A DNA stretch of 64,000 nucleotides from Anodontia alba (GCA_964016985.1 OZ024824.1:125648803-125712802); one strand, 5' to 3'. Counted from the first letter of the stretch, positions 41,404-51,333 are shown. The notes: a model not told the origin generated them from the letters alone. Numbers and translations are program-made.

Positions 41404-41882
41404 CACATCATCATCATCATCTGATTTTTAATTAAGATGCAGTTACAGGAACAACATCCAGATCAGCGGGCTCCCTTCCAGGTAGCTGGCGTACTGCACC
41501 CATGGCAGATCTAGTATGCTTATCATGAGGGTCGATCACTGAGAGCTTCCACTCTCTGCAGTCCCTCACTGTCAGCTGCTTCCATGTCATCTTGGGCCTC
41601 CCAGGCCCATGCATTCCATCCTTGTAGGTCAAAGGCTGTCTTGACTGCACCATTGGTTTCCACATCCATACTAGCCAAGCCTTCTCTCCTTCAGAATGAG
41701 GTCCAGATCCTCAATGCCAAGCCATGCAAGTAGCTTGTTGGACCTGGTGGTGACAATGTCTTGCGGCTTGACATTGCAAATCTGTCTGATCATTGCCCTG
41801 TCATTCCGCTGCAGACACTGGAGGTTTGGCTTTGTCAGTGGCCAAGTCTCACTGGCATGGAGCATTGCATTCCGCACACGCA
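41404..41882 (-). pseudogene. LINE 3' end, copy C
   Basis: Minus-strand peptide pieces MIRQICNVKPQDIVTTRSN and LLAWLGIEDLDLILKERRLG precede GPGRPKMTWKQL and RDCREWKLSVIDPHDKHT. These belong to the post-RT C-terminal region of a non-LTR retrotransposon. There is a gap in the GHVERS segment relative to copy D. The tail is cat repeats at 41408-41420. Confidence 0.8.
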
Positions 41883-42038
41883 GCAGATAACATTTTGATT
41901 TTTAAACTTTTCACAGAAAATAAGGCTTGCTGTTTCATGTGAATTGTCTACCAGATGGACAATTCACATGAAATGTCAAGTTTTATTTTCTTTGAAAAAA
42001 AAAAAAAAAAAAATCAGAGTGATGTCTGCTACAATGTT

Positions 42039-42217
42039 GTATGTATCCTCAAGGCTCATATCTACTTAGGATGATTTTGTAACATTCAAATTTATCAGTA
42101 GAAGTTGTTGTATAGGTAGAGTTTTGCATGGTCTAATCTGATGAGATCTAAGAAAATAAACAACAGAAAAAATTGTGAAATTTGACAGTAATTTTGGCGG
42201 TTGATTTCACTGACTGC
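42039..42217. other. No feature recognised
   Basis: AT-rich spacer between P8 and a SINE fragment. Confidence 0.4.
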
Positions 42218-42412
42218 ATGAAAATATTTTCTGTCTTTCTCTCCCTTCCACTGATTCAAGAAGGGCAGTTGTCAGTTACTGGCAAAATAAGGTGCATAAA
42301 TACTAGATGACTGCTTAGAGGACTAAGCCTGCCTAGGAAAAGTGTGGTTAGGTAAACTGACTGGCTCAGCATGACCTCAGTAGTGATGACTGGGCTGTTA
42401 AACTCATAACCA
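42218..42412 (+). mobile_element. SINE body and 3' domain, head lost
   Basis: aaaatattttctgtctttct, gattcaagaagggcagttgt, ttagaggactaagcctgcc and gatgactgggctgttaaac match the minus-strand SINE at 27556. The tRNA head is missing, as with 5'-truncated reverse-transcribed copies. Confidence 0.8.
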
Positions 42413-42621
42413 ACTAAATCACTAAATGACCTTGAACTTAGACTTGAAAGATAGATTTAACATAGATTTGAAAGAAAGTACATTCTGTCAGCTGTCAAAG
42501 AACCTAGAATTGAATGGTGTACCTTGTTTCTGGAACATTGTGTGTGCCATAGTCCACCCCCTCATCCATCCCCACCCCACCTGATTATGTATAGATATCT
42601 TCAGCATTGTATTGGTAAATA

Positions 42622-42790
42622 CTTAGCATGCTGGATGAATATTTTTCTTATTTTTCTCAGAAAATGTGGTGTGATAGTCTCTTTTGGAGACAATTTGCAT
42701 GAAGTCAAACCCCATTTTCTGTCAAAAAAATAAGAAAAATACATGTATCAGCAATTTGTCATCTACTGAATTTGCTCAGGATGCAAAAGG
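42622..42790 (+). repeat. P1 element, left arm shortened
   Basis: cttagcatgctggatgaata, core gtctcttttggagac, gacaatttgcatgaagtc, and end tgctcaggatgcaaaagg. Confidence 0.75.
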
Positions 42791-42924
42791 TAAAATTCTC
42801 TCCTTCAGAATGAGGTAAAAGGGCAGTGGAGCAGGGTGGGGTTGTATTGCTTCAAAAGATCCAGATTTCTTTAGTTTGAGAAAGTGACAGGGTGATGGTA
42901 AGCCTACTTGCTTGTCATATTTCT

Positions 42925-43935
42925 TTAACTTTTACCACTTTCTGGGCTAATTCAGCAGACAACACATATCATATATCATATCATAATCAGATTTTTGATT
43001 AATGTGCAGGTACAGGGGCAACATCCACATCAGTGGGCCCCCTTCCAGATAGCTGGCTTGCTGCACCCATGGCAGGTCTCACACCAGATCTCCAGGTATG
43101 TCTATCATGAGGGTTGATGGCCGAGAGCTTCCACTCTCTGCAATCCCTCCCTGTCAGCTGCTTCCATGTCATCTTGGGCCTCCCAGGCCACTCTCTGCAA
43201 TCCCTCTCTATCAGCTGCTTCCATGTCATCTTGGGCCTCCCAGGCCCACGCTTTCCATCAACCTGTATGTCACAGGCTGTCTTGACTGCACCATTAGAGC
43301 GTTCCACATGTCCATACCATCGGAGCCTTCTCTCCTTCAGAATGAGGTCCAGATCCTCAATGCCAAGCCGTGCAAGTAGCTCATTGGACCTGGTGGTGAC
43401 AGTGTCTTGCGGCCTGACATTGCAGATCTGTCTGATCATTGCCCTTTCGCTGCAGATGCTGGAGGTTTGGCTTTGTCAATGGCCAAGTCTCACTGGCATG
43501 GAGCATTGTGCTCCGTACACAAGAACTGTACACAGGGCCACATGTTTTGAAAGAGAGGTGGCGTGAAGAGAGACTGGTAGCAGATCCTTAAACTTCTTCC
43601 AGGCGGTTTTCACACATGTTGTGGTTGAAAGTTCACAGCCACCTGCTACTGAGAGCATGTCTCGTAGGCAGCAAAAGGAAGCTACCACCTCCAGCTTGTC
43701 AGGTCCAATCTGGACTTCCTTCTGTGGTCTGCCATCCAAGGGTCGTGCAGTTCCCTGGCAACATTCATGGTATTTTTTTTTATTTTCCCAGAAAACAGGT
43801 TTTGACAGTTCATGCAAATTGTCTCCTTTGGAGACAATTTGCATGAAATTTCAAGACCAGTTTTCTGGACAAAATAAGAAAAATATTTTAAAATTTCGTC
43901 TGCTGAAGTGTTTAGTCCCAGAGTGCTAAGCTGTC
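42925..43935 (-). repeat. P1 element split by LINE copy D
   Basis: Left part ttaacttttaccactttctg to gcagacaaca. The right part resumes near 43766 (aacattcatggtattttttt), folds as gacagttcatgcaaattgtc / gacaatttgcatgaaatttc, and ends cccagagtgctaagctg. Confidence 0.8.
42966..43765 (-). pseudogene. LINE 3' end, copy D (longest)
   Basis: Minus-strand ORF2 C-terminal region in several frames. Pieces in order: LDGRPQKEVQIGPDKLEVV, VKTAWKKFKDLLPVSL, MIRQICNVRPQDTVTTRSN, LLARLGIEDLDLILKERRL, RWYGHVERSNGAVKTACDI, GPGRPKMTWKQLIERDCRE. The RW.GHV signature is typical of this region in non-LTR elements. A ~60-bp tandem duplication (43130-43188 with 43189-43247) repeats the GRPKMTW segment. The tail is degenerate (atcatat repeats). 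The catalytic RT part is absent. Confidence 0.85.
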
Positions 43936-44284
43936 TAACCCTGAGACTTTATATTTCCCATAATTTCAGGGTTATGAGGCAATCGGCAGTTTTCCAGTAT
44001 AAAAGGCAAAAAAATCTATAGACATTTCTGCAGCTTCTGCCATTGGGATATTGATTAAAAGGAATCAAGGGCAAAGTTTGTTGCATTTGTAATCTCAAAT
44101 GGTTTTTTGTCAGTTTGGCTTTGTAATGCTTACAGTTCTGCAGTTAATTTTTTAAAGCATTTTCATAATATATATGAATGTTGATACTTTAAACTTTCTC
44201 ACTTTTTTTATCTTTTTTTTTCAAGAGAATAAACTACATATGAGTTTGTCTGTCACCAGGGAAATCCAACATTATCTTGTAACC
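43936..44284. other. No gene or clear repeat seen
   Basis: AT-rich spacer with a pyrimidine-rich stretch near 44200-44222. Confidence 0.45.
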
Positions 44285-44488
44285 TTAAAGCCCCTGTCAC
44301 AACAGTAGTAGACGGCAGTCTGAAAGTTTTAATATCACTATGTTTCTGAGAAAATAAGGCATGACATTTTGTGTGAATTGTCTGCCTAGCAGACAATTCA
44401 CATGAAATGGCAAACCTTATTTTCTCAGAAAAATAAAATGAAAAAAGAAAATGTGTATTTTTGAATGCAGTCTGCTGCCATTTTGAAT
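44285..44488. repeat. P8 element
   Basis: taaagcccctgtcacaacag to agtctgctgccattttg. Arms gacattttgtgtgaattgtc and gacaattcacatgaaatggc. Confidence 0.85.
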
Positions 44489-44756
44489 GATATATTTTTT
44501 TGAATTAAGGGCAAAGACTGGAACACTTTCTTTGTTTTCTCAATAATATATCAGAATCCCGAATAGCAAACAATGAAAATTCTCACTAGCACATCCTGGT
44601 CTGTCTTTCACTATTCTTATAATGGAATACTGTCAGTTTTCCTTCCTCATGCCTCAGATCAGCTGTCTGTAGTGGTGATTAGTGTGATTCCTCAAAATGA
44701 TGTGAGAGCTTCTTCATGTCTGTATCTGTAGCTTTCTGCTGGAAGAAACCAATGCT

Positions 44757-44956
44757 TAACACTCTAGGTAAAATTTTCAGCATACAGCATTTTGAAATAT
44801 TTTCTTATTTTTTCCCAGAAAACAGGATTAGACATTTCCTACAAATTGTCTCCAATGGAAACAATTTGCAGGAAATGTCAAATCCTGTTTTACTGGGAAA
44901 AATGTGAAAAATATCAATATGTCGTCTGCTGAAAATTTGAGACTAGGAGCTGAGGA
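44757..44956 (+). repeat. P1 element
   Basis: ttaacactctaggtaaaatt to gagactaggagctgagg. Arms gacatttcctacaaattgtc and acaatttgcaggaaatgtc share the same changes, so the two arms match each other better than the family consensus. Confidence 0.88.
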
Positions 44957-45215
44957 GGAACGATATTATTTATGTGTAGCTATGTGTTACATCTTGGAAT
45001 ATCAGTAGACTAAGTAATGTCATGTAATTTCTTTTCATAGTTTCCTGTTAGTGTTTCCTTGTGAGGGAGTCTCTTCATGTGGATTCCTCCAAATTATCTG
45101 TGAATGAATTCACTTTGGAATATATTTATTGCAGGGTTCCAGATAAGTGATTGTTTCGGTGGTACATTAGTGATATGTTTCTTATTTTTTCTGGAAAATA
45201 TGGTCAGTAGAATCT

Positions 45216-45576
45216 TAACCCTTAACCTGTTGAATTTAAGAAGCAGCAGATGATATTTTAAGATATTTTTCTTATTATACCCCACCCCCTTCAAACTGTT
45301 GGAGGGTTGGGGTGGTATATCATTTTCACATTGTCCGTCTGTGACATTTTGGTCCTTGCTAGGGGTGGGGTATCTTATAAGCACTGCTTATTGACTGTTC
45401 TTGTTTTTCACAGACAGTAATTAAGACGACATTTTATTCAAATTGTCTGAAATCGCAATGACTTTTCATTCAAGGGACAATTTAAATGAAACATCAAGCC
45501 TTATTTTCTGTGAAAAATAAGAAAAATATGAATAATTTGCTGTCTGTTTATTTAGCCTCTGAGTGATAAAGGGTTA
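45216..45576. repeat. P1/P8-type element split by a short hairpin-ended element
   Basis: ttaacccttaacctgttgaa to gatatttttctta, then the insertion, then tttttcacagacagtaatta to gtgataaagggtta. Confidence 0.8.
45275..45403 (+). mobile_element. Minimal Helentron-like element (~129 bp)
   Basis: The 5' hairpin taccccacccccttcaaac / ggagggttggggtggtata is followed by a single gtccgtctgt and a 3' part with ggggtggggtatcttataag ending tgactgttcttg. Same start and end layout as the 2-kb element at 49182, with the whole body missing. Confidence 0.6.
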
Positions 45577-45582
45577 GATAAT

Positions 45583-45662
45583 TCTAATGACCTTGAAGTT
45601 GTGTTTTGATGGAGAAATAAGAAAAAAATTGTCCTCTGATATTGAGCTTTATCTGGAGCCCT
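45583..45662. repeat. P5 right-half fragment
   Basis: taatgaccttgaagttgtgt, gatggagaaataagaaaaaa, ctttatctggagcc; P7 begins at its tip. Confidence 0.7.
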
Positions 45663-45905
45663 GGGCCCAGTTGTTCAAAGCTAACGACATCGTTAGTTAA
45701 CGATTCGTTAAAATTTACATCGAGTGATACGCAAATATGCTTATATTTTTTGCTGAAAAAATGTGAGTAGCTTTTGCAGTGCAAAAGCTACTCACATTTT
45801 TTCAGCAAAAAATATCAGAATATTGTATATTGAATCTGCTAAAACAGTTAATGAAATGACCCTTAATGAGCTCGTTAAGCTAACGAGCTTTGGACAACTG
45901 GGCCC
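45661..45905 (-). repeat. P7 element, copy 3
   Basis: gggcccagttgttcaaagct to gctttggacaactgggccc, with central stem tgagtagcttttgcagtgc / gcaaaagctactcac. Confidence 0.92.
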
Positions 45906-46087
45906 TGATGTAAACAGTGGAAGTAGTGGCTGATGATTAATCAATACCACCAATACAGCTTTCCTTCTCAAAAATAAGGCTTTGCATTTCAGTTGAACCC
46001 TCTCTGAAGAGCTTCGTGAAATGTGCAGTTTTGCAGATTGAATTAAGAAAATACCATGTCTACCCTAAGTTTTGGGACACACAGGCC

Positions 46088-46167
46088 AGCGGGCACATGA
46101 TGTCAATACAACATGAGGTTGCATCGACTTGGAGCTGACATTGTATAAACGTCATGTGACCGCTGGG
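46088..46167. mobile_element. 80-bp palindromic element with AGGCC direct repeats
   Basis: agcgggcacatgatgtcaat and cgtcatgtgaccgctggg are inverted ends. AGGCC lies at 46083-46087 and 46168-46172, while uninterrupted P4 copies have a single aggcc before the core. Confidence 0.75.
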
Positions 46168-46248
46168 AGGCCTAAGCTAACACTATAGACTCAGATCAGA
46201 TATTGTAGAATGCTGTGTCTTATCAGGGTCAACTCTGTTTGCCACTCA

Positions 46249-46331
46249 GTAAATATGTGGTTAGGTATACTGACCGCGCTCGACATGACCCCACTGGGTT
46301 GACTGGGCCGTAAAACCTCAACACAAACAAA
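46249..46331 (+). mobile_element. SINE 3' domain with CACTCA target duplication
   Basis: gtggttaggtatactgaccg to aaaacctcaacacaaacaaa. CACTCA stands at 46243-46248 and 46332-46337. Uninterrupted P4 reads gccactcatccagc. A clean 5'-truncated retroposition event. Confidence 0.88.
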
Positions 46332-46445
46332 CACTCATCCAGCAGTTTTTAGACTCTTCAGTAGGTAGTGAAATGGACTTATTCAAATTTTAGGAGAGGT
46401 TTGGTAAGGAGATGTGTCTCAATATTTAGGGTAAATATGATATCC

Positions 46446-46642
46446 ATAGCTATAGATAGAAGGCAGTGTTTATAGGTAAATATTTTTTCTTATTTCTCTG
46501 CAAAAACATATATTGTGGGTACTCATTAGAAGTGCCTCAAAGAGGCACTTCTAATGAGTACCCACAACATATATTTTCATGGAGAAATAAAAAAAATATC
46601 AATAATATTTTGGTTAAAAAAGGGTTATCTGGATATATGGAT
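46446..46642. repeat. P5 element, near perfect
   Basis: Core C arms gtactcattagaagtgcctc and gaggcacttctaatgagtac; right tip gttatctggatatatgg. Confidence 0.9.
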
Positions 46643-46837
46643 GCCTAAAGTTGTGTTTGATTGTAATGGAAGTTCTGGGTATCAAGGAAAAGGATCTTAG
46701 ATTTATGTCTGCAAATGATTCCACTTTGGATTTTGTTGTTTACAATTTACCACCTACAAGGAAATCCACTTTGTTCTGATAGAGGAACCATTCTGTTTGA
46801 TAATTGAGATGCAGTATGGAAAAATAATATCCTGCCA

Positions 46838-47222
46838 TATTAATGCTAAATATTGGGACACCTTAACTGGTTCTGCTGAGCCCAGATATGCCCTGACTTT
46901 GCAAACAATGTAGATCCAGATCAGTTGGCTAGATCTGCACTGTTTGTCATTCAGTGTGTGAATTTGTACCAACCTGGATCGAGTAATCTGATTGGCTGAC
47001 AATCAGAAGTGGGCATGGCATCTTAATTTATTCAGCATGACAAGGGTTAACCTTATCATATTTGCCCAAAAAGTCCATTTTACTCTCTGTTGATCCGTCT
47101 AAAACTGCTGGGCTGAATGGTAAACAGTGCAGACCCTGATTAGATGCTGCAGAATTTGGCATCTGATCTGGGTTTGCACTTCTTGCTCAGGCCTGTCTGT
47201 GCCAATACTTAGCTTATATGGT
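46838..47222 (+). repeat. P4 element split by P2
   Basis: aatgctaaatattgggacac ctt on the left. On the right ccttatcatatttgcccaaa to ccaatacttagcttatatgg, with core acagtgcagaccctgattag / catctgatctgggtttgcac. Confidence 0.85.
46864..47050 (-). repeat. P2 element nested in P4 at a TTAA site
   Basis: ttaactggttctgctgagc to cagcatgacaagggttaa. The core is reduced to gatccagatcagttggctag and atctgcactg. Confidence 0.85.
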
Positions 47223-47491
47223 ACATGCAAAAAACATACCTTTCGTTATTCTGTTACAGTCTGCCCATGGCCACTAGGCTGTAATGGACAATATAATCAG
47301 GTTGTTTGGTGTGTGCAGGCTAGACTGTATCTTCTCTGCATGTAAGAAAGTGAGCTGCTCCATATGAAAATGTGCTTTTGGGGTATATATGGACTGCAAA
47401 AGCCCAGATTATCCATGCCATGGTCATCAAGACCTGTCTTGTCAGCTGACTAAATCACCTGAGCCGCAAGATCAGAAACGGTACCTTTTGA
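47223..47491. other. No gene recognised
   Basis: Somewhat GC-richer than its surroundings, with short frames only. Confidence 0.4.
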
Positions 47492-47573
47492 CATGTGTGC
47501 CCAGCAAAGATTCAGATCAGACTGCACATTTGCACAGTCTGATCAGAATCTTTGCTGGGCACATTTTGGATAG
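47492..47573. repeat. Solo core A-like hairpin
   Basis: tgtgcccagcaaagattcag atcagactg and cagtctgatcagaatctttg ctgggcaca pair perfectly around cacatttgca. Confidence 0.85.
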
Positions 47574-47592
47574 CTTAGGATGCAAGGTTTCA

Positions 47593-47667
47593 TCATGCAA
47601 ACAATGAAGACTCTGATCGGACTGCGCGAATACACAGGTTGATTTAAGTCTTCGTTGGGATACATTT
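47593..47667. repeat. Second solo core A-like hairpin, decayed
   Basis: caaacaatgaagactctgat cggactg and gattt aagtcttcgttggg; partial pairing. Confidence 0.6.
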
Positions 47668-47850
47668 CAGAAGGTGCTTTTACTCGTGTTGCAGCTCATT
47701 TGGTATTGAAATTAACCAAAGAATCTGATCAGATAGGGCAGATGTGCAGGCTGACATAGGGCTTGACTGTTCACAATTGTTCCAAAGGCATGTTTGCATG
47801 ACATGGCTCAATTTTTTTAGTCAGAGTTCTTATCAGGGATGGAAAAAGTA

Positions 47851-48078
47851 TTACGATAAATGTCATAAAATTTCAAACACTTTATTCCATATTTTTTGGG
47901 CCTAAATTTGGCTTTTTTTATAGAGTTGTAGACCCAGATTAAACTGCTCTTAAGGAGTAGATTGATCAGGGTCTACACTGCCAATCCATCATTAGGAGTT
48001 TAGAAACATCATTATAGGTAGCCTTACAGATTTTTTCTTGTTTTGGGGTAAGTTTGATAAGGAGTGATGGTGTCTGAA
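47851..48078 (+). repeat. P10 element
   Basis: ataaatgtcataaaatttca to ggagtgatggtgtctgaatt. Core gagttgtagacccagattaa / ttgatcagggtctacactg. The right end is P4-like. Confidence 0.8.
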
Positions 48079-48517
48079 TTAACACTTAGCATGCTGGGTA
48101 AAAATTTCAGCAAGATGACATTTTGAAATACTTTTCTTTGTATTTTTCTAGAATATAGATTTTGACAGTTCAAGCAAAGAGACAATTGCATGTAATATCA
48201 GAGTCTATTTTCTGGAAAAAAAATAAGAACCATATCATCAATTTGTCGTCTGGGCCAGTTGTTCAAAGCATCGTTAGCTTAACGAGTTCGTTAAGGGTCA
48301 TTTCGTTAAATGTTTTAGCAGATTAAATACACAGTGTTCTGATATTTTTTGCTGAAAAAATGTGAGTAGCTTTTGCAATGCAAAAGCTACTCACATTTTT
48401 TCAGCAAAAAATTCAGCATATTTATGTATCACTGGATGTAAACTTTAACGAATTGCTAACTAACGATGTCATTAGCTTTGAACAACTGGGCCCTGATGAA
48501 TTAGCCCAGAGTTAAGG
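48079..48517 (+). repeat. P1 element split by P7
   Basis: ttaacacttagcatgctggg to aatttgtcgtctg, then P7, then tgaattagcccagagttaag. Confidence 0.85.
48252..48494 (+). repeat. P7 element, copy 4, nested in P1
   Basis: gggccagttgttcaaagcat to gctttgaacaactgggccct, with stem tgagtagcttttgcaatgc / gcaaaagctactcac. Confidence 0.92.
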
Positions 48518-48549
48518 TTAAAAACAAGGAGTTAAGGTTAAAAACAAGG
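48511..48549 (+). repeat. 20-bp direct duplication
   Basis: gttaaggttaaaaacaagga is followed at once by gttaaggttaaaaacaaggg. Confidence 0.85.
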
Positions 48550-48569
48550 GGTAAATATGGAATGGAGAT

Positions 48570-49129
48570 TACTATCCTTTCCACATCACTTGGAAAGATT
48601 TTTATTTGCTTGGCGTTTTATTTTTAATGAAACTATTTTGTTTGATTGACCATATCTTATCAGAAACCATTTGTCTTTTCTGTTTCTGTGTTTTGTTCTC
48701 AAATATTTACCCTAAAATTAAATTTACGGCCAAAAATCAGTCTGAACGTGCAGTTTCTACAGTAAAAATAATTTTTTAATTTTTGTCTAAGAAAATATTT
48801 TTACTTTTCTTTGCTGAATTTGAATTACTGATGTTTCATAACAGTACTCTGAAAATTTAATAAAAATTGAACAAGCAGAACTTGTTGAAAATCTGCCTCA
48901 AATTTACCTACTGTACAGATATCTGCATAATTTGCATTCATTTTTGCTATGGGAAAAAGTGAAAATATTTGATTTTTTTAAAAAACAATGACTAGAATAA
49001 AAAATGTTGTGCATAGATAGTTACAAAAAATGGTTTTAAATTAATCATAACAGACGTTTGCAATTTTACTTCTTCTATGTAAAGGGCCAAGCAAAGAACA
49101 GCTTTCTGAAAGATGTCCAAAGCATAGCC
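48570..49129 (+). repeat. 565-bp repeat, copy 3
   Basis: tactatcctttccacatcac to gatgtccaaagcatag; uninterrupted. Confidence 0.85.
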
Positions 49130-49239
49130 CTTAAAGTGCCAAGCAAAATTTGTAGCAGATGACATTTGAATTTTGTTTTTATCGCACCTGCTTGTAGCAG
49201 GGTGCGATATAGGCGTCCGATTTTCTGTCCGTCCGTCCG

Positions 49240-49860
49240 TCCGTCCTTCTGTCAACATTTATGTCGACGTTCGACATTTATGTCAAAGTTAGTATTCTAA
49301 TCAACTACAAGACTAAACAACCATCAAACCTTGCATGAAACATATCCCTGACCTCCTGACTTTGCAACATAGGTGTCCGCTTTTCCGTATGTCTGTCTGT
49401 TCGTCCGTCCGTCTGTCAACATTTATTTCGAAGTTCGACATTTATGTCAGAGTTAGTATTTTAATCAACTACAAGACTAAACAACCATCAAACCTTGCAT
49501 GAAACATCTCCCTGACCTCCGGACTTTGCGACATAGGTGCCCACTTTTCCATTCGTCTGTCTGTTCGTCTGTCCGTCTGTCCATCTCTTAACAGTTCTGT
49601 TATGTCGAAGTTCGACATTTATGTCAAAGTTAGTATTCTAATCAACTACAAGACTAAACAACCATCAAACCTTGTATGAAATATCTCCCTGACCTCCTGA
49701 CTTTGCGACATAGGTGCCCGCTTTTCCATTCGTCTGTCCTTTCGTCCATCCGTCTGTCTCTTAACAGTTCTGTTATGTCGAAGTTCGACATTTACATCAA
49801 AGTTAGTATTCTAATCAACTACAATTCTACAACAACCATCATACCTTGCATGACACATCT
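49240..49860 (+). repeat. ~180-bp tandem units in the 2-kb element
   Basis: Four units with gttcgacatttatgtc, gttagtattctaatcaacta, aacaaccatcaaaccttgca and gacctcctgactttgcgaca. Confidence 0.9.
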
Positions 49861-49869
49861 CCCTGACCT

Positions 49870-50935
49870 CCTGACTTGGCAGATATGTTGACCCAGTGAC
49901 CTTGACCTATATTTTGCGCTCCATGGACTTGGACACAATTTACGTTGATGTTCCAAATCTTCTCAACTATAAGGTGTACAACTACCAAACCTTGCATAGT
50001 GCTTCTCCTAGATGTACAGACTTGGCAGGTACCTTGACCCGGTGACCTTGACCTATATTTTGCGCTCCAGTGACTTTGACATATGTTTTCGTCGACGTTC
50101 GATGTCTCCTCAACTATAAGGCCTACAACCATCAAACCTTGCAAACTGCTTCTCCTCAATGTACTGATTTAGCAGATACCTTGACCTGGTGACCTTGACC
50201 TATATTTTGGTTGCAGTGACTTTGACATAATTTACGTCAACGTTCCAGATCTCCTTAAGTGTAAGACCTCTAGTCACCAAACCTTGCATACTGCTTCTCC
50301 TATATGTACTGAAATGGCAGGTATCTTGACCCGGTGACCCAGTGACCTTGACCTATATTTTGCACTCCAGTGCCTTTTATACATTTTACGTCAATGTTCA
50401 ATATCTCGTCAACTATAAGGCATACAACCATCAAACCTTGCATAGTGCTTCTCCTCAATGTACGGACTCTGCAGGTACCTTGACTGGATGATCTTGACCT
50501 TTATTTCATGCTCCATTGACTTTTACACCTTTTACGTCACCCTTCCATATGTCCTCAACTGTAAGGCCTCCAACCACCAAACCTTATATAGCACTTCTTC
50601 TCAATGTACTGACTCGACAGGTACCTTGACCTGGTGACCTTGACCTATATTGTGCACTCCAGTGACTTTGACACATTTTATGTTGATGTTCGGTATCTCC
50701 TCAAACATAGTGCTTCACCTCATTGCACTGGCTTGGCAGGTACCTTGACCCAGTGACCTTGACCTATATTTGACACATTTTCCGTTGATGTTTGATAACT
50801 CCTCAACTATAAGGCCTACAACCACCATACCTTGCATTGTGCTTCTCCTTGATGTACTGAATTAGCAGGTACCTTGACCCATGACCTTGACCTATATTTC
50901 ATGCTCCAGTGACTTTTACACATTTTACGTCAGCG
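49870..50935 (+). repeat. ~150-bp tandem units in the 2-kb element
   Basis: About seven units with gcaggtaccttgacccggtg, accttgacctatattttg, ctccagtgactttgacac and ccaccaaaccttgcatagtg. Confidence 0.9.
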
Positions 50936-51333
50936 TTCCATTAACATTGGGCTGTATGATACGAAAAGTCAGTGCTGAAGATATAGCCATTAGAGGGAAT
51001 GGGACTGGCCTGGAATATATCGGCCCCACTAGGCACTTTGTCTACATTTTTTTCAACCCAGTTTTCCAAGTAAGCACTGCTAAGAATGAAATAAACTTAT
51101 TTAATAACCACATTCCGATTGTGGCTCCTATGACTTTTGCGCCAGCAGGTGCGATGACGCCTTCCGCGGAATTCTTGTATTATTTTTCAGAGAAAACAAG
51201 TCTTGACATTTCATGTGAATCATCTGCCAAGCAGACAATTCACTTGAAATGTTAAGACTTGTTTTCTCTGAAAAAAAAAAAAAAATAAATAAATAAAAAT
51301 TGTCGTCTGCTGCAGTTGTGACTTTAAGGGATA

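Larger units (their letters stand above)
41149..42038. repeat. P8 element interrupted by two LINE ends
   Basis: The left tip attaaagcgccagtcccag stops at 41170. The right part resumes cagcagataacattttgatt at 41883 and folds as gtttcatgtgaattgtct / gacaattcacatgaaatgtc. Confidence 0.75.
46055..46441 (+). repeat. P4 element carrying two insertions
   Basis: taccatgtctaccctaagtt to aatatttagggtaaatatga, broken at acaggcc and at gccactca by the two elements listed next. Confidence 0.85.
49182..51178 (+). mobile_element. Non-autonomous Helentron-like element, ~2 kb
   Basis: The 5' end tcgcacctgcttgtagcagg tgcgat is a hairpin, followed by (tccg)n near 49227-49245. The same sequence in inverted form, gcaggtgcga, lies about 25 bases inside the 3' end, followed by the palindrome ttccgcggaa and a terminal ttcttg. 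The inverted ends are therefore asymmetric, as described for Helentron-type rolling-circle elements. The body has ~180-bp units then ~150-bp units. There is no Rep/helicase frame. Insertion left no obvious duplication. Confidence 0.7.
49131..51333. repeat. P8 element split by a 2-kb element
   Basis: ccttaaagtgccaagcaaaa to ttgtttttа-type T run at 49181. It resumes ttatttttcagagaaaacaa at 51179 and folds as gacatttcatgtgaatcatc / gacaattcacttgaaatg; ends ctgcagttgtgactttaagg. Confidence 0.8.

Noticed and set aside
41114..41431. Poly-Ser frame as a gene
   Set aside because: Same (CAT)n LINE tail read in another frame.
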